A stretch of 64,000 nt of DNA from Acidiferrobacteraceae bacterium (GTDB taxonomy: Bacteria; Pseudomonadota; Gammaproteobacteria; Arenicellales; UBA868), in NCBI GenBank assembly GCA_002721105.1, contig PBJL01000033.1, positions 168,167 through 232,166 of the forward strand, read 5' to 3'. The translations under genes were made by a program, and so were the position numbers. Positions 17,475 through 26,971 of this stretch are shown here, one piece after another. The notes beneath the pieces were generated by a model, which did no database searches, was not told where the DNA came from, and saw nothing but the letters and a program-made list of their open reading frames with translations. Position 1 is the first letter of the stretch. Each line of letters opens with the position of its first letter.

Positions 17475-19835
17475 ATGACGAATCAAGTACTTTCCCTAGA
17501 TCAAGTCAGGATGAGTGATATACAACGTGTTGGCGGGAAAAATGCCTCGCTTGGTGAAATGATAAGCACACTTCAGCCCTCAGGAATTCGTGTGCCTCCC
17601 GGTTTTGCTACCACCATAGAAGCCTACTATAACTTCATAGAGAGCAATAATCTGGAACATCAAATTAAGCAAGCAATAGAATCTTTAGACATCGACAATG
17701 TCGAAGCATTAAATGAAACCGGAAAAAAGATTCGGAACTGGTTTATAGAGAGCACTCTTCCAGCAGATTTAGAACAAGAAATTCGTGATGCTTATGAAAC
17801 CTTGTGTTCGTCTGACAATTCAAATATATCTGTAGCGATTCGATCCTCAGCAACAGCGGAAGATCTCCCTGAAGCCTCCTTCGCCGGACAGCAGGAAACA
17901 TTCCTAAATGTACATGGAACAGATGACGTTGTTAAACGCGTTCAGCACGTTTTTGCGTCTCTGTACAATGATCGGGCTATCGCCTACCGTGCTCACCAGG
18001 GGTTTAACAATTCAAATATCGCCTTGTCGGTTGGTATTCAAAAAATGGTAAGAAGTGATCTTGGTGCAAGTGGTGTAATTTTTACACTTGATACCGAATC
18101 TGGTTTTCGTGATCTTGTTTTTATTACATCATCCTTTGGCCTTGGTGAATGCATTGTTCAGGGTTCAGTCAATCCAGACGAATTCTATGTGCATAAATCG
18201 ACACTAAAAAAGGGTAATTCCGCAATTCTGCGCCGAATTCTAGGGGAGAAAACTATCAAGATGGTTTATTCCCAAAATGGAGGTGACTCCAGTACAGAAA
18301 TCGTCGAAACCAGCGAAAATGAAAGACGGAATTTTTCGCTCAAAGATAAAGAAATTGAACAATTAGCTCAAATGGCCATTGAAATTGAGCGTCATTACGA
18401 AAGACCTATGGATATCGAATGGGGTATGGACGGGAAAAATGGGGAATTGTATATCCTGCAAGCGAGGCCTGAAACTGTGCGGAGCCATAATGATGAACAG
18501 GAGTTACAACGCTATAAATTACAGGAGAAAGGTAGAGCAATTGTTGATGGCCGCAGCATTGGCCAACGCATTGGCAGTGGTCGTGTGCGAATTGTCTCAA
18601 ATATCAATGAGCTCGGGACAGTAGCCCCGGGAGATGTTTTGGTGACAGATATGACAGACCCGGACTGGGAGCCGGTGATGAAAAAAACTTCTGCAATTGT
18701 GACTAACCGTGGTGGCCGAACCTGTCATGCGGCGATAATAGCTCGAGAAATGGGCGTGCCTGCCGTGGTGGGATGTGGTGACGCAACGGCAAAGGTCATT
18801 AATGGATCAAGAGTTACTGTGTCCTGCGCTGAAGGAGATACTGGTCATGTTTACGATGGCGCTCTTAAGTTCGACGTAGAAAAAATCCGTTTCAACAAGA
18901 TGCCAGAGATTCCGGTGAAAATTTCTTTGAATGTAGGTAATCCAAGTTTAGCGTTTGCGTCCCAAAAGCTACCTAATTATGGTGTAGGACTCGCCAGACT
19001 AGAATTTATTATTAATAACATGATCGGTATTCACCCAAAGGCTCTTTTAGACTATAAAAATCTTTCAAATCTAACCCAACAAAAGATCGATAAGCTATCG
19101 TCTGGTTACTCCACACCGACAGACTTTTATGTGGCTAAAATCGCAGAGGGCGTCTCAACTATCGCTGCTGCTTTTGCACCAAAACCGGTCATAGTTCGAC
19201 TCTCTGATTTCAAATCAAATGAATATGCGAATCTGGTGGGCGGTAAAGATTATGAGCCTGTGGAAGAAAACCCAATGCTCGGATTGCGTGGTGCGTCCCG
19301 ATACCTTGATCCAAGATTTAAGGACTGTTTTGAACTGGAATGCCGAGCTCTAAAATTTGTTCGTGAACAAATGGGACTACTGAACGTTTGGTTAATGGTG
19401 CCATTCGTACGAACCCCGAAAGAGGCGATGCAGGTTGTTGATTTATTATCGAAGAATGGCCTAGCTAGAGGTAAAAATGACCTAAAAATTATGATGATGT
19501 GTGAGCTACCATCTAATATCTTGCTTGCAAATGAGTTTCTTCAACATTTTGATGGGTTCTCGATTGGATCAAATGATCTTACACAGTTAACACTAGGTAT
19601 AGATCGGGATTCGGGAGACATGGCTCACTTATTTAATGAGCAAGATGAGGCAATCAAAATATTGCTCAAAAAAGCGATCACCGCGTGCCAGTCAAATGGA
19701 AAATATGTGGGTATCTGTGGGCAGGGCCCTTCCGATGATCCTGATTTTGCACGATGGTTGGTCGAGACGGGAATTGAAAACATTTCATTAAACCCTGATT
19801 CAGTCATAGAAACTTGGTTATCGATAGCAGATTGA
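17475..19835 (+). CDS. ppsA: phosphoenolpyruvate synthase
   Basis: Makes PEP from pyruvate with ATP giving AMP and phosphate. The order of domains is an N-terminal nucleotide-binding region (VGGKNASLGEM near residue 20, SSATAEDLPEASFAGQQET near 130), the swivelling phosphohistidine domain GGRTCHAAIIAREMGVPAV with His418, and a C-terminal PEP/pyruvate TIM barrel with ENPMLGLRGASRY and GFSIGSNDLTQLTLG. The threonine before the histidine (RTCH) is the site PpsR modifies. The 786-residue length is typical. Confidence 0.97.
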   Translation: MTNQVLSLDQVRMSDIQRVGGKNASLGEMISTLQPSGIRVPPGFATTIEAYYNFIESNNLEHQIKQAIESLDIDNVEALNETGKKIRNWFIESTLPADLEQEIRDAYETLCSSDNSNISVAIRSSATAEDLPEASFAGQQETFLNVHGTDDVVKRVQHVFASLYNDRAIAYRAHQGFNNSNIALSVGIQKMVRSDLGASGVIFTLDTESGFRDLVFITSSFGLGECIVQGSVNPDEFYVHKSTLKKGNSAILRRILGEKTIKMVYSQNGGDSSTEIVETSENERRNFSLKDKEIEQLAQMAIEIERHYERPMDIEWGMDGKNGELYILQARPETVRSHNDEQELQRYKLQEKGRAIVDGRSIGQRIGSGRVRIVSNINELGTVAPGDVLVTDMTDPDWEPVMKKTSAIVTNRGGRTCHAAIIAREMGVPAVVGCGDATAKVINGSRVTVSCAEGDTGHVYDGALKFDVEKIRFNKMPEIPVKISLNVGNPSLAFASQKLPNYGVGLARLEFIINNMIGIHPKALLDYKNLSNLTQQKIDKLSSGYSTPTDFYVAKIAEGVSTIAAAFAPKPVIVRLSDFKSNEYANLVGGKDYEPVEENPMLGLRGASRYLDPRFKDCFELECRALKFVREQMGLLNVWLMVPFVRTPKEAMQVVDLLSKNGLARGKNDLKIMMMCELPSNILLANEFLQHFDGFSIGSNDLTQLTLGIDRDSGDMAHLFNEQDEAIKILLKKAITACQSNGKYVGICGQGPSDDPDFARWLVETGIENISLNPDSVIETWLSIAD

Positions 19836-19884
19836 TTGGTTAGATTATTAGTAAGTAGAGAACTTAGGTAACATGTAACTGTCC

Positions 19885-20076
19885 GTGGAACTGATTGAAA
19901 GAAGTGTCGGTTGCCCTTACTGTGGCGAGGCATTTGTTGCACTAATCGATCTGTCTTCTGGAAGCTGTTCCTACATTGAAGACTGTGAAGTCTGCTGCCG
20001 GCCGATCCAATTTCAGCTGGATTGTGCTAATACCGGAGAGATCTTAAATATCACGTTATGGCGCGACGACGATTAA
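19885..20076 (+). CDS. small CPXCG-motif cysteine-rich protein
   Basis: A 63-residue protein with CPYCG near the N-terminus and a second CEVCC pair, the pattern of the CPXCG family (probable zinc ribbon). The start is a GTG at 19885; the ATG just upstream is followed directly by a stop. Function is unknown. It often sits alone or near metabolic genes, and here it follows ppsA by 49 bases and may share its transcript. Confidence 0.85.
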   Translation: MELIERSVGCPYCGEAFVALIDLSSGSCSYIEDCEVCCRPIQFQLDCANTGEILNITLWRDDD

Positions 20077-20215
20077 ACGATTTGAAATATAAGTCTTCTC
20101 AAATAAGTTTTACTGAATCACACTCTGGGGACTCTGTTGTAGATATAGCCCTATAAAGAAAAGCTCAATCAGGATTTTTATCACGGGTTTTTTTGCAGTT
20201 CCCATCGTAACGAAT

Positions 20216-20300
20216 AGCCACGTTAATTTTAATGACTTACGTTAGCATCTTAGGTCGACAAAACACTAGTGTGACTAAAATGGGGCCAACATTAGTCAAT
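20216..20300 (+). repeat. third, partial att-flank repeat
   Basis: The stretch CCACGTTAATTTTAATGACTT and what follows aligns with the non-tRNA part of the two att copies: the CCAC, the TTTT-AATGACTTACGT block, about 25 variable bases, then GTGACTAAAAT/GGGGCCAACAT (20271-20292) at the place of the 11-base boxes. No tRNA half is present. It lies in a 349-base gene-free gap (20077-20425) and may be an old integration scar at the left edge of the sugar cluster. Confidence 0.55.
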
Positions 20301-20425
20301 TTGAAAATGAATAACTCCTCTATGACCACGAAAATGCAGTTATAAGTTCTTGTCGCTATCGTGATTGAGCAGGTGTAATTACTTACGACAAACACAAACG
20401 AGATGGCGTTTAAGGGTATTTACGA

Positions 20426-21679
20426 TTAGATAACTTTAGTTGGCAGTTTAAGCTGCCGCAAAAATGAAGGAGATATTCTTGCCTCTGGGTGAACTGTAAT
20501 GCTGTGCCCTCGTTTTTTATAATGTGCTTCCATCATCTGCCAAAAATATTTTTGTTGATCATGTTCTAGTTGTGATTCCATCGCGTTTCCCATCAGTTGA
20601 TCATCCATGTGTAACACTGAAGCCGTCAAATTGTCAGCGCTCAAGTTAACCACATCAATGCCCGCGTCGTAATATTTTTTACTGTCGTAATAATCGTGTA
20701 ATAGATGTTCCTCGACTGTTAATTCGATACCCGTTTCTCTCCACATCAATGTTTTAGGGGTTGTGATTCCCTTTTGAGAAAATTTAATATCTGCGCTTGG
20801 CAAATAATCAACAACACAAAGTGGTCGCCGAAATATTTCTGCTATCGCATCAATCCCGAGTCCAGTACTTACAGTGAAATAGCAATTTGCAAGAAGCCAC
20901 ACATCTAGAAAATCGCACTTCTCTGGAGCATAAGCGTAATCTATGATTCTTGGATGGTCGATCTTGAAGGGTTTTTTCACAACCTTTCCCATACGGAAAA
21001 TCCAATAACCTCGATCGGCTAAAGCTAGTACTGCCTTTTGATAATTATCAGCATCGACATCACGATATGCGTGGTAGCTAAAATCGTTTTCGTAGTTTTT
21101 GTTTTTAATTTGGCCTAAATAACTGTCGTCCCTTAAACAAAGACATATAAATCGGCTCCCTTCTTTGAGTCCGATTTGGGATAAATATTGTCGACCCCTT
21201 CTATCTTTATCTGCCGGAATGGTTAAATGAGGCTTAGTTCGACGAAATAATCCAAGGTGGTCCTGGTTTGTAGCGGCTGATTCAAGAGTTCGACTTTGGA
21301 ATCTGTGTCGCGCGCCGCCGGGAATAAAATAAGTAGAGAGCCAAAACACCTCAAAAATTGGATGCAAGATAATTGCATTCCTGCATAAGGAAGTGAAGTA
21401 GCTGTTTGCTGGAATGCCCGTTGGATAAAATAAGTCGATGGTCTTTTCAGGGAATCCATATACTTCTTTATAAGCTAAATAGAATTCCACATTAAACGCA
21501 ACTGCTCCTATCCTATGCGTGGGTATGGGGCCAACACGAAATAGGATCCACCTTCTGATGCTAAAGGCCACCAAAACGAATGGCATCATGAATGGAATCA
21601 AGGCCCGCTTAATCCCCCATAGTAGGTACTTTTTTAACAATTCAGAATTAAAAAATAGTTTCTTCACTCGTCCAAACAA
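20426..21679 (-). CDS. putative surface-polysaccharide glycosyltransferase (TIGR04372-like)
   Basis: A 417-residue protein with a hydrophobic N-terminal segment (about residues 25-50) that could anchor it at the inner membrane. A C-terminal half contains SRFICLCLRDDSYLG, a conserved GYWIFRMGKVVKKPF region, and TVSTGLGIDAIAEIFRRPL. This layout resembles a family of putative glycosyltransferases often found in O-antigen and capsule loci. Donor and acceptor are unknown. It is last in a minus-strand run of six sugar genes. Confidence 0.7.
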   Translation of the reverse strand: MFGRVKKLFFNSELLKKYLLWGIKRALIPFMMPFVLVAFSIRRWILFRVGPIPTHRIGAVAFNVEFYLAYKEVYGFPEKTIDLFYPTGIPANSYFTSLCRNAIILHPIFEVFWLSTYFIPGGARHRFQSRTLESAATNQDHLGLFRRTKPHLTIPADKDRRGRQYLSQIGLKEGSRFICLCLRDDSYLGQIKNKNYENDFSYHAYRDVDADNYQKAVLALADRGYWIFRMGKVVKKPFKIDHPRIIDYAYAPEKCDFLDVWLLANCYFTVSTGLGIDAIAEIFRRPLCVVDYLPSADIKFSQKGITTPKTLMWRETGIELTVEEHLLHDYYDSKKYYDAGIDVVNLSADNLTASVLHMDDQLMGNAMESQLEHDQQKYFWQMMEAHYKKRGHSITVHPEARISPSFLRQLKLPTKVI

Positions 21680-21803
21680 ATCTAATTTACATCTTTCATG
21701 TTTCTAATATCGATTAGCATGAGAGTTTTATATGCAGTGTAATTTTTATTTATTGTTATGCATCAAATATCGGAAACCTGATTCTCCAATATGGTCGGCT
21801 GAT

Positions 21804-22382
21804 TCAGCTTTTATCAGATTCTAGATAGTCCAACATGTCTTTCTTTCTGTTGCCAATTTTTTTTGCCGGACAACCGCAATTAATAGACCATGGATGCAAA
21901 TCTTGCGTTACAAAAGACATTGCACCGACACTCGCCCCAATACCAATTTCTATGTTTGGCATCACCACAGAATCAACTCCGATAATTGCGTAGTCTTTGA
22001 TCGTCACTTGGCCAATATCTTTTCCCATATGCTCTTTCAAAAAGTGACGTCTATGCATTAAAAACTTTCCTGAATAATCGTCACTGACCGAGAACACCCT
22101 GACACCTGGGGCGAGAGTCACATATTTTCCTATACATACGCCATATGTTCCGCCAATATATGAAAAACAGTTTATCTCAACATTGTCATCAATCTCTACC
22201 CGACCGGTAGCGACAATCACAACAAAATCCTGAATTACTACGTTGTCACCTATCGAAATATTCTCTGGACAATAGATACTCGACCGATTGTGAATTTTTA
22301 CATTTTCACCTATGGACATAAATCCCGCAGCGTGGAGTTCATCATCGTTGTAATATTCACCTCCTAATTTATTGATAGGCAT
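21804..22382 (-). CDS. left-handed beta-helix acyltransferase (hexapeptide repeat)
   Basis: The 192-residue sequence shows many hexapeptide repeats (ISIGDNVVIQ, VEIDDNVEIN, VCIGKYVTLAPGV, VTIKDYAIIGVDSVVM, IEIGIGASVGA) typical of LpxA/NodL-type acyl or acetyl transferases. It ends with the NCGCPAKKIG motif common to sugar O- or N-acetyltransferases. It is the likely enzyme acylating the amino group made by the DegT aminotransferase of the same cluster. Confidence 0.85.
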   Translation of the reverse strand: MPINKLGGEYYNDDELHAAGFMSIGENVKIHNRSSIYCPENISIGDNVVIQDFVVIVATGRVEIDDNVEINCFSYIGGTYGVCIGKYVTLAPGVRVFSVSDDYSGKFLMHRRHFLKEHMGKDIGQVTIKDYAIIGVDSVVMPNIEIGIGASVGAMSFVTQDLHPWSINCGCPAKKIGNRKKDMLDYLESDKS

Positions 22383-22479
22383 TTGATTTTATGGACATGG
22401 ATGTTGATATATTAGTTAACAATTATGCATCCAGATTTAGTCAAAACTAACCAAAAGGTTTTGTTTCTAAATAGATCCA

Positions 22480-23529
22480 TTACACAATCTTAGACCAAAT
22501 TTCTTCAATTAGCTCCAAATCTTCCAGACTATCCGAACCCGGTGACAAGCTAGATCCATTGGTTAAGAGACAGTCTACAAAAGCCTCTGCTTGCCTCTTA
22601 AATGACCATGTCCAATCAGCTTTTGGTTGCTGCATACTTGTAGCACCATTTACATCCTCATGAAAAACCTGCACTGTTGCAGGCTGGTTCCTGAGAAAAG
22701 CCGGTGGCAGTTGTAGAACTATGCGCCCTTTCGAGAACAGTATTTCAACACCTTCTTCCCAGTAGCGATTTGTTTCTAAATGAGCAAACTCGAAGACGCC
22801 CTGAAATTGATCAAAGTCAAGGGCAATGGAACCACTATTTTTTCTGTAATTGACTTGATGGATTTTTGGTTTCTTGTCGGTCAAATATCTAATCAAATTT
22901 ATGTCGTGCACAAAAACATTAAGAAATCGCTCATACTCCTGTTTTAGTTGTTTTGGCACCCAATCAGGTGCAATTGGAAGGATTTTATGTTTTGGTGTGG
23001 GTTCGCTAGTATTCCAAAAACCGCTTATATTGCAATAATCACCACCACCAAAACAATAACACCTAAAAAATAAGGGTTCTCCAAGCTCGCCCCCATGCAA
23101 CTGATGCGATATTAGATTCTTTGCGATTTGGACGCCTTCATCATAACGCCTCATAAAGCCATTAACATATAGGCAATTCTTCTCTCGAGCGGTCTTAACT
23201 AACGAGGCACCCTGCGCAACTGTCGCGGCCATTGGCTTTTCTGTAAATACCGGCAACCCACGTTCTAGGATATCTAGCGCTACCGATGCAGTGTGTTCTC
23301 GCCTCACGATTGCTACGATTGCATCGCACACCTGGTTATCCATCAGGTGTGTATGATCCTTGAAATAATTGGGTATACCATACTTCTCACAGGCAAGCTG
23401 GCCTAGCTCAGGTCGCAATTCTGCGAGTCCTGTTATCTCTACATTGGGAAGTTGGCAATAGTTCGCAAGATGGGCCACCTGCCCAACAAAGCCTGAACCT
23501 ACCCACCCTAGCCGTAGTTTTTCTGTCAA
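22480..23529 (-). CDS. Gfo/Idh/MocA-family sugar oxidoreductase
   Basis: The N-terminus LRLGWVGSGFVGQVAHLANY is a Rossmann dinucleotide-binding motif, followed by the EKPMA motif at about residue 97 that binds NAD(P)H in this family. The C-terminal half is the usual Gfo/Idh beta-sheet domain. Members oxidise or reduce nucleotide sugars and inositols. In this cluster it probably reduces a ketosugar or oxidises a hydroxyl before transamination. Length 349 residues is normal. Confidence 0.85.
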   Translation of the reverse strand: MTEKLRLGWVGSGFVGQVAHLANYCQLPNVEITGLAELRPELGQLACEKYGIPNYFKDHTHLMDNQVCDAIVAIVRREHTASVALDILERGLPVFTEKPMAATVAQGASLVKTAREKNCLYVNGFMRRYDEGVQIAKNLISHQLHGGELGEPLFFRCYCFGGGDYCNISGFWNTSEPTPKHKILPIAPDWVPKQLKQEYERFLNVFVHDINLIRYLTDKKPKIHQVNYRKNSGSIALDFDQFQGVFEFAHLETNRYWEEGVEILFSKGRIVLQLPPAFLRNQPATVQVFHEDVNGATSMQQPKADWTWSFKRQAEAFVDCLLTNGSSLSPGSDSLEDLELIEEIWSKIV

Positions 23530-23637
23530 TATATTATGTCCATTGATTTACTGATTTCCTGTCAGAAAATCAATAATTATTGTTCTACTATGTAACGCGG
23601 AGTAGATCAAAACTCTTTCTCCCCCAATTCTGATTAA

Positions 23638-24882
23638 TCAAATAACTTTCAACTCAGGCAAAGGAACGATAAAGTGCCCACCCAAATCGAGAAACCGCTG
23701 ATGACGATCAATGATCTTTTGGTAATATCTCCATGCGAGTATTACCACATAGTCTGGCGGATTCAAATACAGTTCATCAGAACGAAATACTGGAAGGTGG
23801 AGGCCAGGGCTATATAGGCCATGCTTAGCCTCAAAGTCATCGACTAAATATTGTAACGTCCCATCCATTTCATAGTGATACATGAGCGTGGTCGAGGTTG
23901 CGGACGCTCCGTACCCTACGATGGTTTTATTTTCTTTTTTCAGTGTTTCTACCATCGCCATGTATTCTCTTTTTCCTTGGCTAATCTTGTCCTCATATCG
24001 TTTGAACACCAGATTATCTCCAGGGATATGAAAACCCATGTCAGTTTCTTTGGAGATGTGCTCTTGCACAGAAGGTAATACTTGTCGTTTTCCGCCCTTG
24101 AGTTGTAGAGTGCATCGCATTGAACCGCCCTTGGTTAAGTTTGGAGCAATATCAATAATTTCCATTCCCAATCGATCAAAATAATCTACCATCGGCTTTA
24201 CAGTGAAATAAGAATAATGTTCGTGGTAAGTGAAGTCCCATACATTATTAAGAATCTGAAGGTATAGATAAAACGTTTCAAAAAAGAATATTGACTCTTG
24301 ATTCATTAACAAACGAACGCCTTCAATGAAACTAGTCAAATCGTCGGTATCCGCAACTAGATTGTTTGAAGTAACGACCGTCGCAACCCCGTGTTTTTCA
24401 ACAAGATGTTGCGCATAATCTTTAGTGAAGAAATCAGAGTACGTAGGTATTCCGCGTTCACTTGCTTTTTCCGCAATACCAGGCATCGGATCAATACCGA
24501 TTACTTTCATACCATAATTCTTAAAGCATTCTAGAAGGCACCCATCATTGCTTCCGATGTCAACTACTAAGCCACCTTTGCTGGGAGTGAACTGTTCCAT
24601 CACTGTATCTGCGCACTGTACGAAGTGCTTATCAAGCCCAAGAGTGCTGGCGGTTTCGTAAATATAGTTAAGGTAAACTTCTTCTGCATCGATCACATGC
24701 CCTAATTGGGTATGGCCACAGTCAGTGCATAAATACAGCTCAAGCGGTATAGTCTCTTCAGTTAAATGCCTCATGTCTTTCGCGACGTAGGAGTCTGCAG
24801 GGGGCGTTGCCGTGAGAGTCACGACTCGCTCCAAATTCTCAGACGAGCATAAACGACAGTCAACTCTTTTATAGTGTTTGAT
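23638..24882 (-). CDS. sugar C-methyltransferase (NovU/TylC3/EvaC type) with probable ATC start
   Basis: The enzyme methylates a carbon of a 4-ketosugar nucleotide with SAM. Domains in order are an N-terminal zinc-binding domain, a Rossmann methyltransferase (VVDIGSNDGCLLE) and a C-terminal domain with VGYGASATSTTLMYH. No ATG or GTG precedes the zinc ligands. The first usable near-cognate start is TTG at 24834, which would drop the first Cys pair. Reading upstream gives DCRLCSSEN, the missing C-x2-C. The frame opens after a TAG, and an AGGAG box lies seven bases before an ATC codon at 24882. I therefore extend the gene to this ATC. The alternative is a mutated or misread ATG. Confidence 0.8.
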   Translation of the reverse strand: MKHYKRVDCRLCSSENLERVVTLTATPPADSYVAKDMRHLTEETIPLELYLCTDCGHTQLGHVIDAEEVYLNYIYETASTLGLDKHFVQCADTVMEQFTPSKGGLVVDIGSNDGCLLECFKNYGMKVIGIDPMPGIAEKASERGIPTYSDFFTKDYAQHLVEKHGVATVVTSNNLVADTDDLTSFIEGVRLLMNQESIFFFETFYLYLQILNNVWDFTYHEHYSYFTVKPMVDYFDRLGMEIIDIAPNLTKGGSMRCTLQLKGGKRQVLPSVQEHISKETDMGFHIPGDNLVFKRYEDKISQGKREYMAMVETLKKENKTIVGYGASATSTTLMYHYEMDGTLQYLVDDFEAKHGLYSPGLHLPVFRSDELYLNPPDYVVILAWRYYQKIIDRHQRFLDLGGHFIVPLPELKVI

Positions 24883-24939
24883 CTTAGAGCTCCTCTATAG
24901 TCTTGTGTAAAGTTTGCGCATCAGGTGGTATCAGAGAGC

Positions 24940-26061
24940 TTATTTATTAATTGGATAAGTTTTCACAAATTGCTCTATTAGCGTTATGACATGGTGCACC
25001 TGATCTGATGTAAGTTTTTCATGTGACGGTATTATCAAGCTCTCTTCAAGAACTTTCCGAGCATTTATTATATCCCCGATATAGTTTTTATAAACAGGGG
25101 CATCGCAAACAAGTGGCTCATGCATAATTTTGGTTTCGACTTGATTTTCTGCAAGAAAATGTGCGAGCTTGTCGCGGTGAATTGATCGTATTGGGTACAC
25201 GTATCGGGCATGAACTTCTTCAGATGTAGTGACTTGCCGGCCGATCTGACAAGGCAGTTTTTCGTTGTAAGTTTGGGCAATTTTTTCTCGTAGCCGCACT
25301 TTCTCTGGTAGCCCATCTAAGGCTACAAGCAATAGTGCGGCGTTAATAGTATCCATTTTATGGTTAAGAGAAATTTCTCGGCAATCGTTGGTGATCAATC
25401 TTTTTGGATCCGAAGTTGTACCCGCATGTCGCAATAGTTTCAATCTGCCAAAAATGTTTTCATCATTTGTGACCACAGCTCCAGCTTCACCATATCCGCC
25501 TAAGACTTTCATCGGATTCATACTAATCCCAGCAGCAACTGAATAGCTGCCAGCCTTTTTGTAGTTTAGCGAGGCACCAAATGCTTGTGCTGCGTCTTCC
25601 ACTATAAACAGGTTATGTCGCTCCGCAACTTCACAAATTCCTTTCATATCACACATGTGGCCTGCATAATGCACTGGGAGTATAGCCTTAGTCCGTTCTG
25701 TTATTTTGTCGGCTATTTTCGATGGATCGATATTGAAATCGTCGCGAACGTCCACGAATACAGGGATAGCACCACAAGCTCTTATCGCATTTGACGATAT
25801 AATCCATGTTAGTGGCGTAGTGATAACCTCGTCACCATGTTGAATGCCAGCTGCCTTCAGCGCCAAAAATACGGCACTGCTTCCAGATCCGACTCCTACG
25901 ACATACTTTACACCTAAGGTTTTAGCTACCCTTTCTTCAAATTCCTCGACCTCGGGACCCAAAAATAGTTTTCCATGTTCAAGTACACGGGAAAATGCTT
26001 CTAGTAATCGACTTTTTGTTTGGTCATCGGTAACCCTAAGATCAAACATCGGCACATGCAT
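24940..26061 (-). CDS. DegT/DnrJ/EryC1-family PLP-dependent sugar aminotransferase
   Basis: Transfers an amino group to a ketosugar nucleotide. Visible features are the FLGPEVEEFEERVA start, GSGSSAVFLALKA binding the cofactor phosphate, EDAAQAFGA with the PLP-pairing Asp156, and the SMNPMKVLGGYGEAGA segment with Lys185 as the Schiff-base lysine. Length 373 residues is standard. It lies 12 bases after wbuC and about 60 bases before the C-methyltransferase, pointing to a C-methylated amino sugar as product. Confidence 0.92.
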   Translation of the reverse strand: MHVPMFDLRVTDDQTKSRLLEAFSRVLEHGKLFLGPEVEEFEERVAKTLGVKYVVGVGSGSSAVFLALKAAGIQHGDEVITTPLTWIISSNAIRACGAIPVFVDVRDDFNIDPSKIADKITERTKAILPVHYAGHMCDMKGICEVAERHNLFIVEDAAQAFGASLNYKKAGSYSVAAGISMNPMKVLGGYGEAGAVVTNDENIFGRLKLLRHAGTTSDPKRLITNDCREISLNHKMDTINAALLLVALDGLPEKVRLREKIAQTYNEKLPCQIGRQVTTSEEVHARYVYPIRSIHRDKLAHFLAENQVETKIMHEPLVCDAPVYKNYIGDIINARKVLEESLIIPSHEKLTSDQVHHVITLIEQFVKTYPINK

Positions 26062-26072
26062 AGCAGGTTTCT

Positions 26073-26636
26073 TCAGTCAGTAGGGTTTATCAGGTTTGCT
26101 ATTTGATCTTCTAGATACTTAAGACCAAGATGCGTTTCTTCTTGAGGGGGGCTCCAATCTGCGAAACACATACCGTTTTTTTGAAACGGCCCATTTGCTA
26201 CTTCAAGAAAAATTAACCAGTCAGATCTAATTATTATTGTATGATAAATGTTTTTATCAGTAGTTTGAAAAAAAATATCTCCTGATTTTACAGAGCCTAG
26301 AGGTACTCGACTAGCGATGTGTCCATCTTCTTCAAAGCTCAAATAGTCCGCTTTGCCCTCAAGGATAAGCATTGATTCAGACTTATCGATATGCTTGTGA
26401 GGTCGAACATAAACTTCTTTTGAATGCGAGATGAACATTTGATGAACTGGTTCATCAGGACTGGAGTGGATACACAGTCGACTTTTTTCCCGGGGGTTGC
26501 CTTTAGAAATATCAACAAGATGTTGAATGTCAAGATATGTAAGTTGGCATTGTCCATCGCGAGTATGGAATACTTCCTCTGATTGCTTGAATAATTTATC
26601 AAAATCAAGGGTCATAGTCGAAATGTCAAACAGCAC
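26073..26636 (-). CDS. wbuC: WbuC-type cupin metalloprotein
   Basis: WbuC proteins are small cupins encoded in O-antigen clusters, with no proven reaction. The sequence has KSRLCIHSSPDEPVHQM, then VRPHKHIDKSESMLILEG with the metal-binding histidines and glutamate, and EVANGPF near the end, all typical. The translation from 26636 is 187 residues. A start at 26615 (MTLDFDKLF) is equally possible. First gene of the sugar operon. Confidence 0.85.
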   Translation of the reverse strand: MLFDISTMTLDFDKLFKQSEEVFHTRDGQCQLTYLDIQHLVDISKGNPREKSRLCIHSSPDEPVHQMFISHSKEVYVRPHKHIDKSESMLILEGKADYLSFEEDGHIASRVPLGSVKSGDIFFQTTDKNIYHTIIIRSDWLIFLEVANGPFQKNGMCFADWSPPQEETHLGLKYLEDQIANLINPTD

Positions 26637-26844
26637 ACAGTGCTTCGGTTAGCAAAGTTTTTGGGCCTGTTTTATCAACTATGTTATCACTTGTTATGCA
26701 TTTGTGCTCTTTAAATTTTTTACAGCCTAGTTTTGATACTTTTGCCGCGATAACTGATCGGTCAGGCCTGAGGGGCTATTTTTTTCGGTTGGCCTTCGAA
26801 CACATCAATATCAGTCATTGCTTTTTTGGACGCTGATCAAGCAG

Positions 26845-26866
26845 TCTGACGCAATTCTGACGCAAT
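26845..26866 (+). repeat. perfect 11-bp tandem repeat TCTGACGCAAT x2
   Basis: TCTGACGCAAT occurs twice without a gap. Its period equals that of the boxes at the tRNA-Phe att sites and at 20271, although the sequence differs. It could be an arm-type site of another integrase family marking the right edge of the sugar island. Confidence 0.5.
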
Positions 26867-26873
26867 AGAGTTC

Positions 26874-26896
26874 CCTCACGTCGGTGAGGCTTTTTT
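26874..26896 (+). terminator. intrinsic terminator, plus strand, no gene upstream
   Basis: CCTCAC (26874-26879), loop GTCG, GTGAGG (26884-26889), then CTTTTTT. The stem is perfect and the T-run serves plus-strand transcription only. No plus-strand gene precedes it for several kilobases, so it may end an unannotated small RNA or be left from a lost gene. Confidence 0.75.
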
Positions 26897-26971
26897 ACTC
26901 TGGGTACCTTTCTGTAGAAAATGATAGCACCTTATAGCCTTTCAGACCGGCTGCTACTTACAGATGAAAGC

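Larger units (their letters stand above)
26637..26971. other. gene-free gap with phased repeat and orphan terminator
   Basis: No gene is seen in 335 bases. The segment contains two perfect 11-base units TCTGACGCAAT (26845-26866) and an intrinsic terminator (26874-26896) facing the plus strand although both flanking genes are on the minus strand. It separates the sugar cluster from the catabolic region and may be a junction. Confidence 0.6.
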
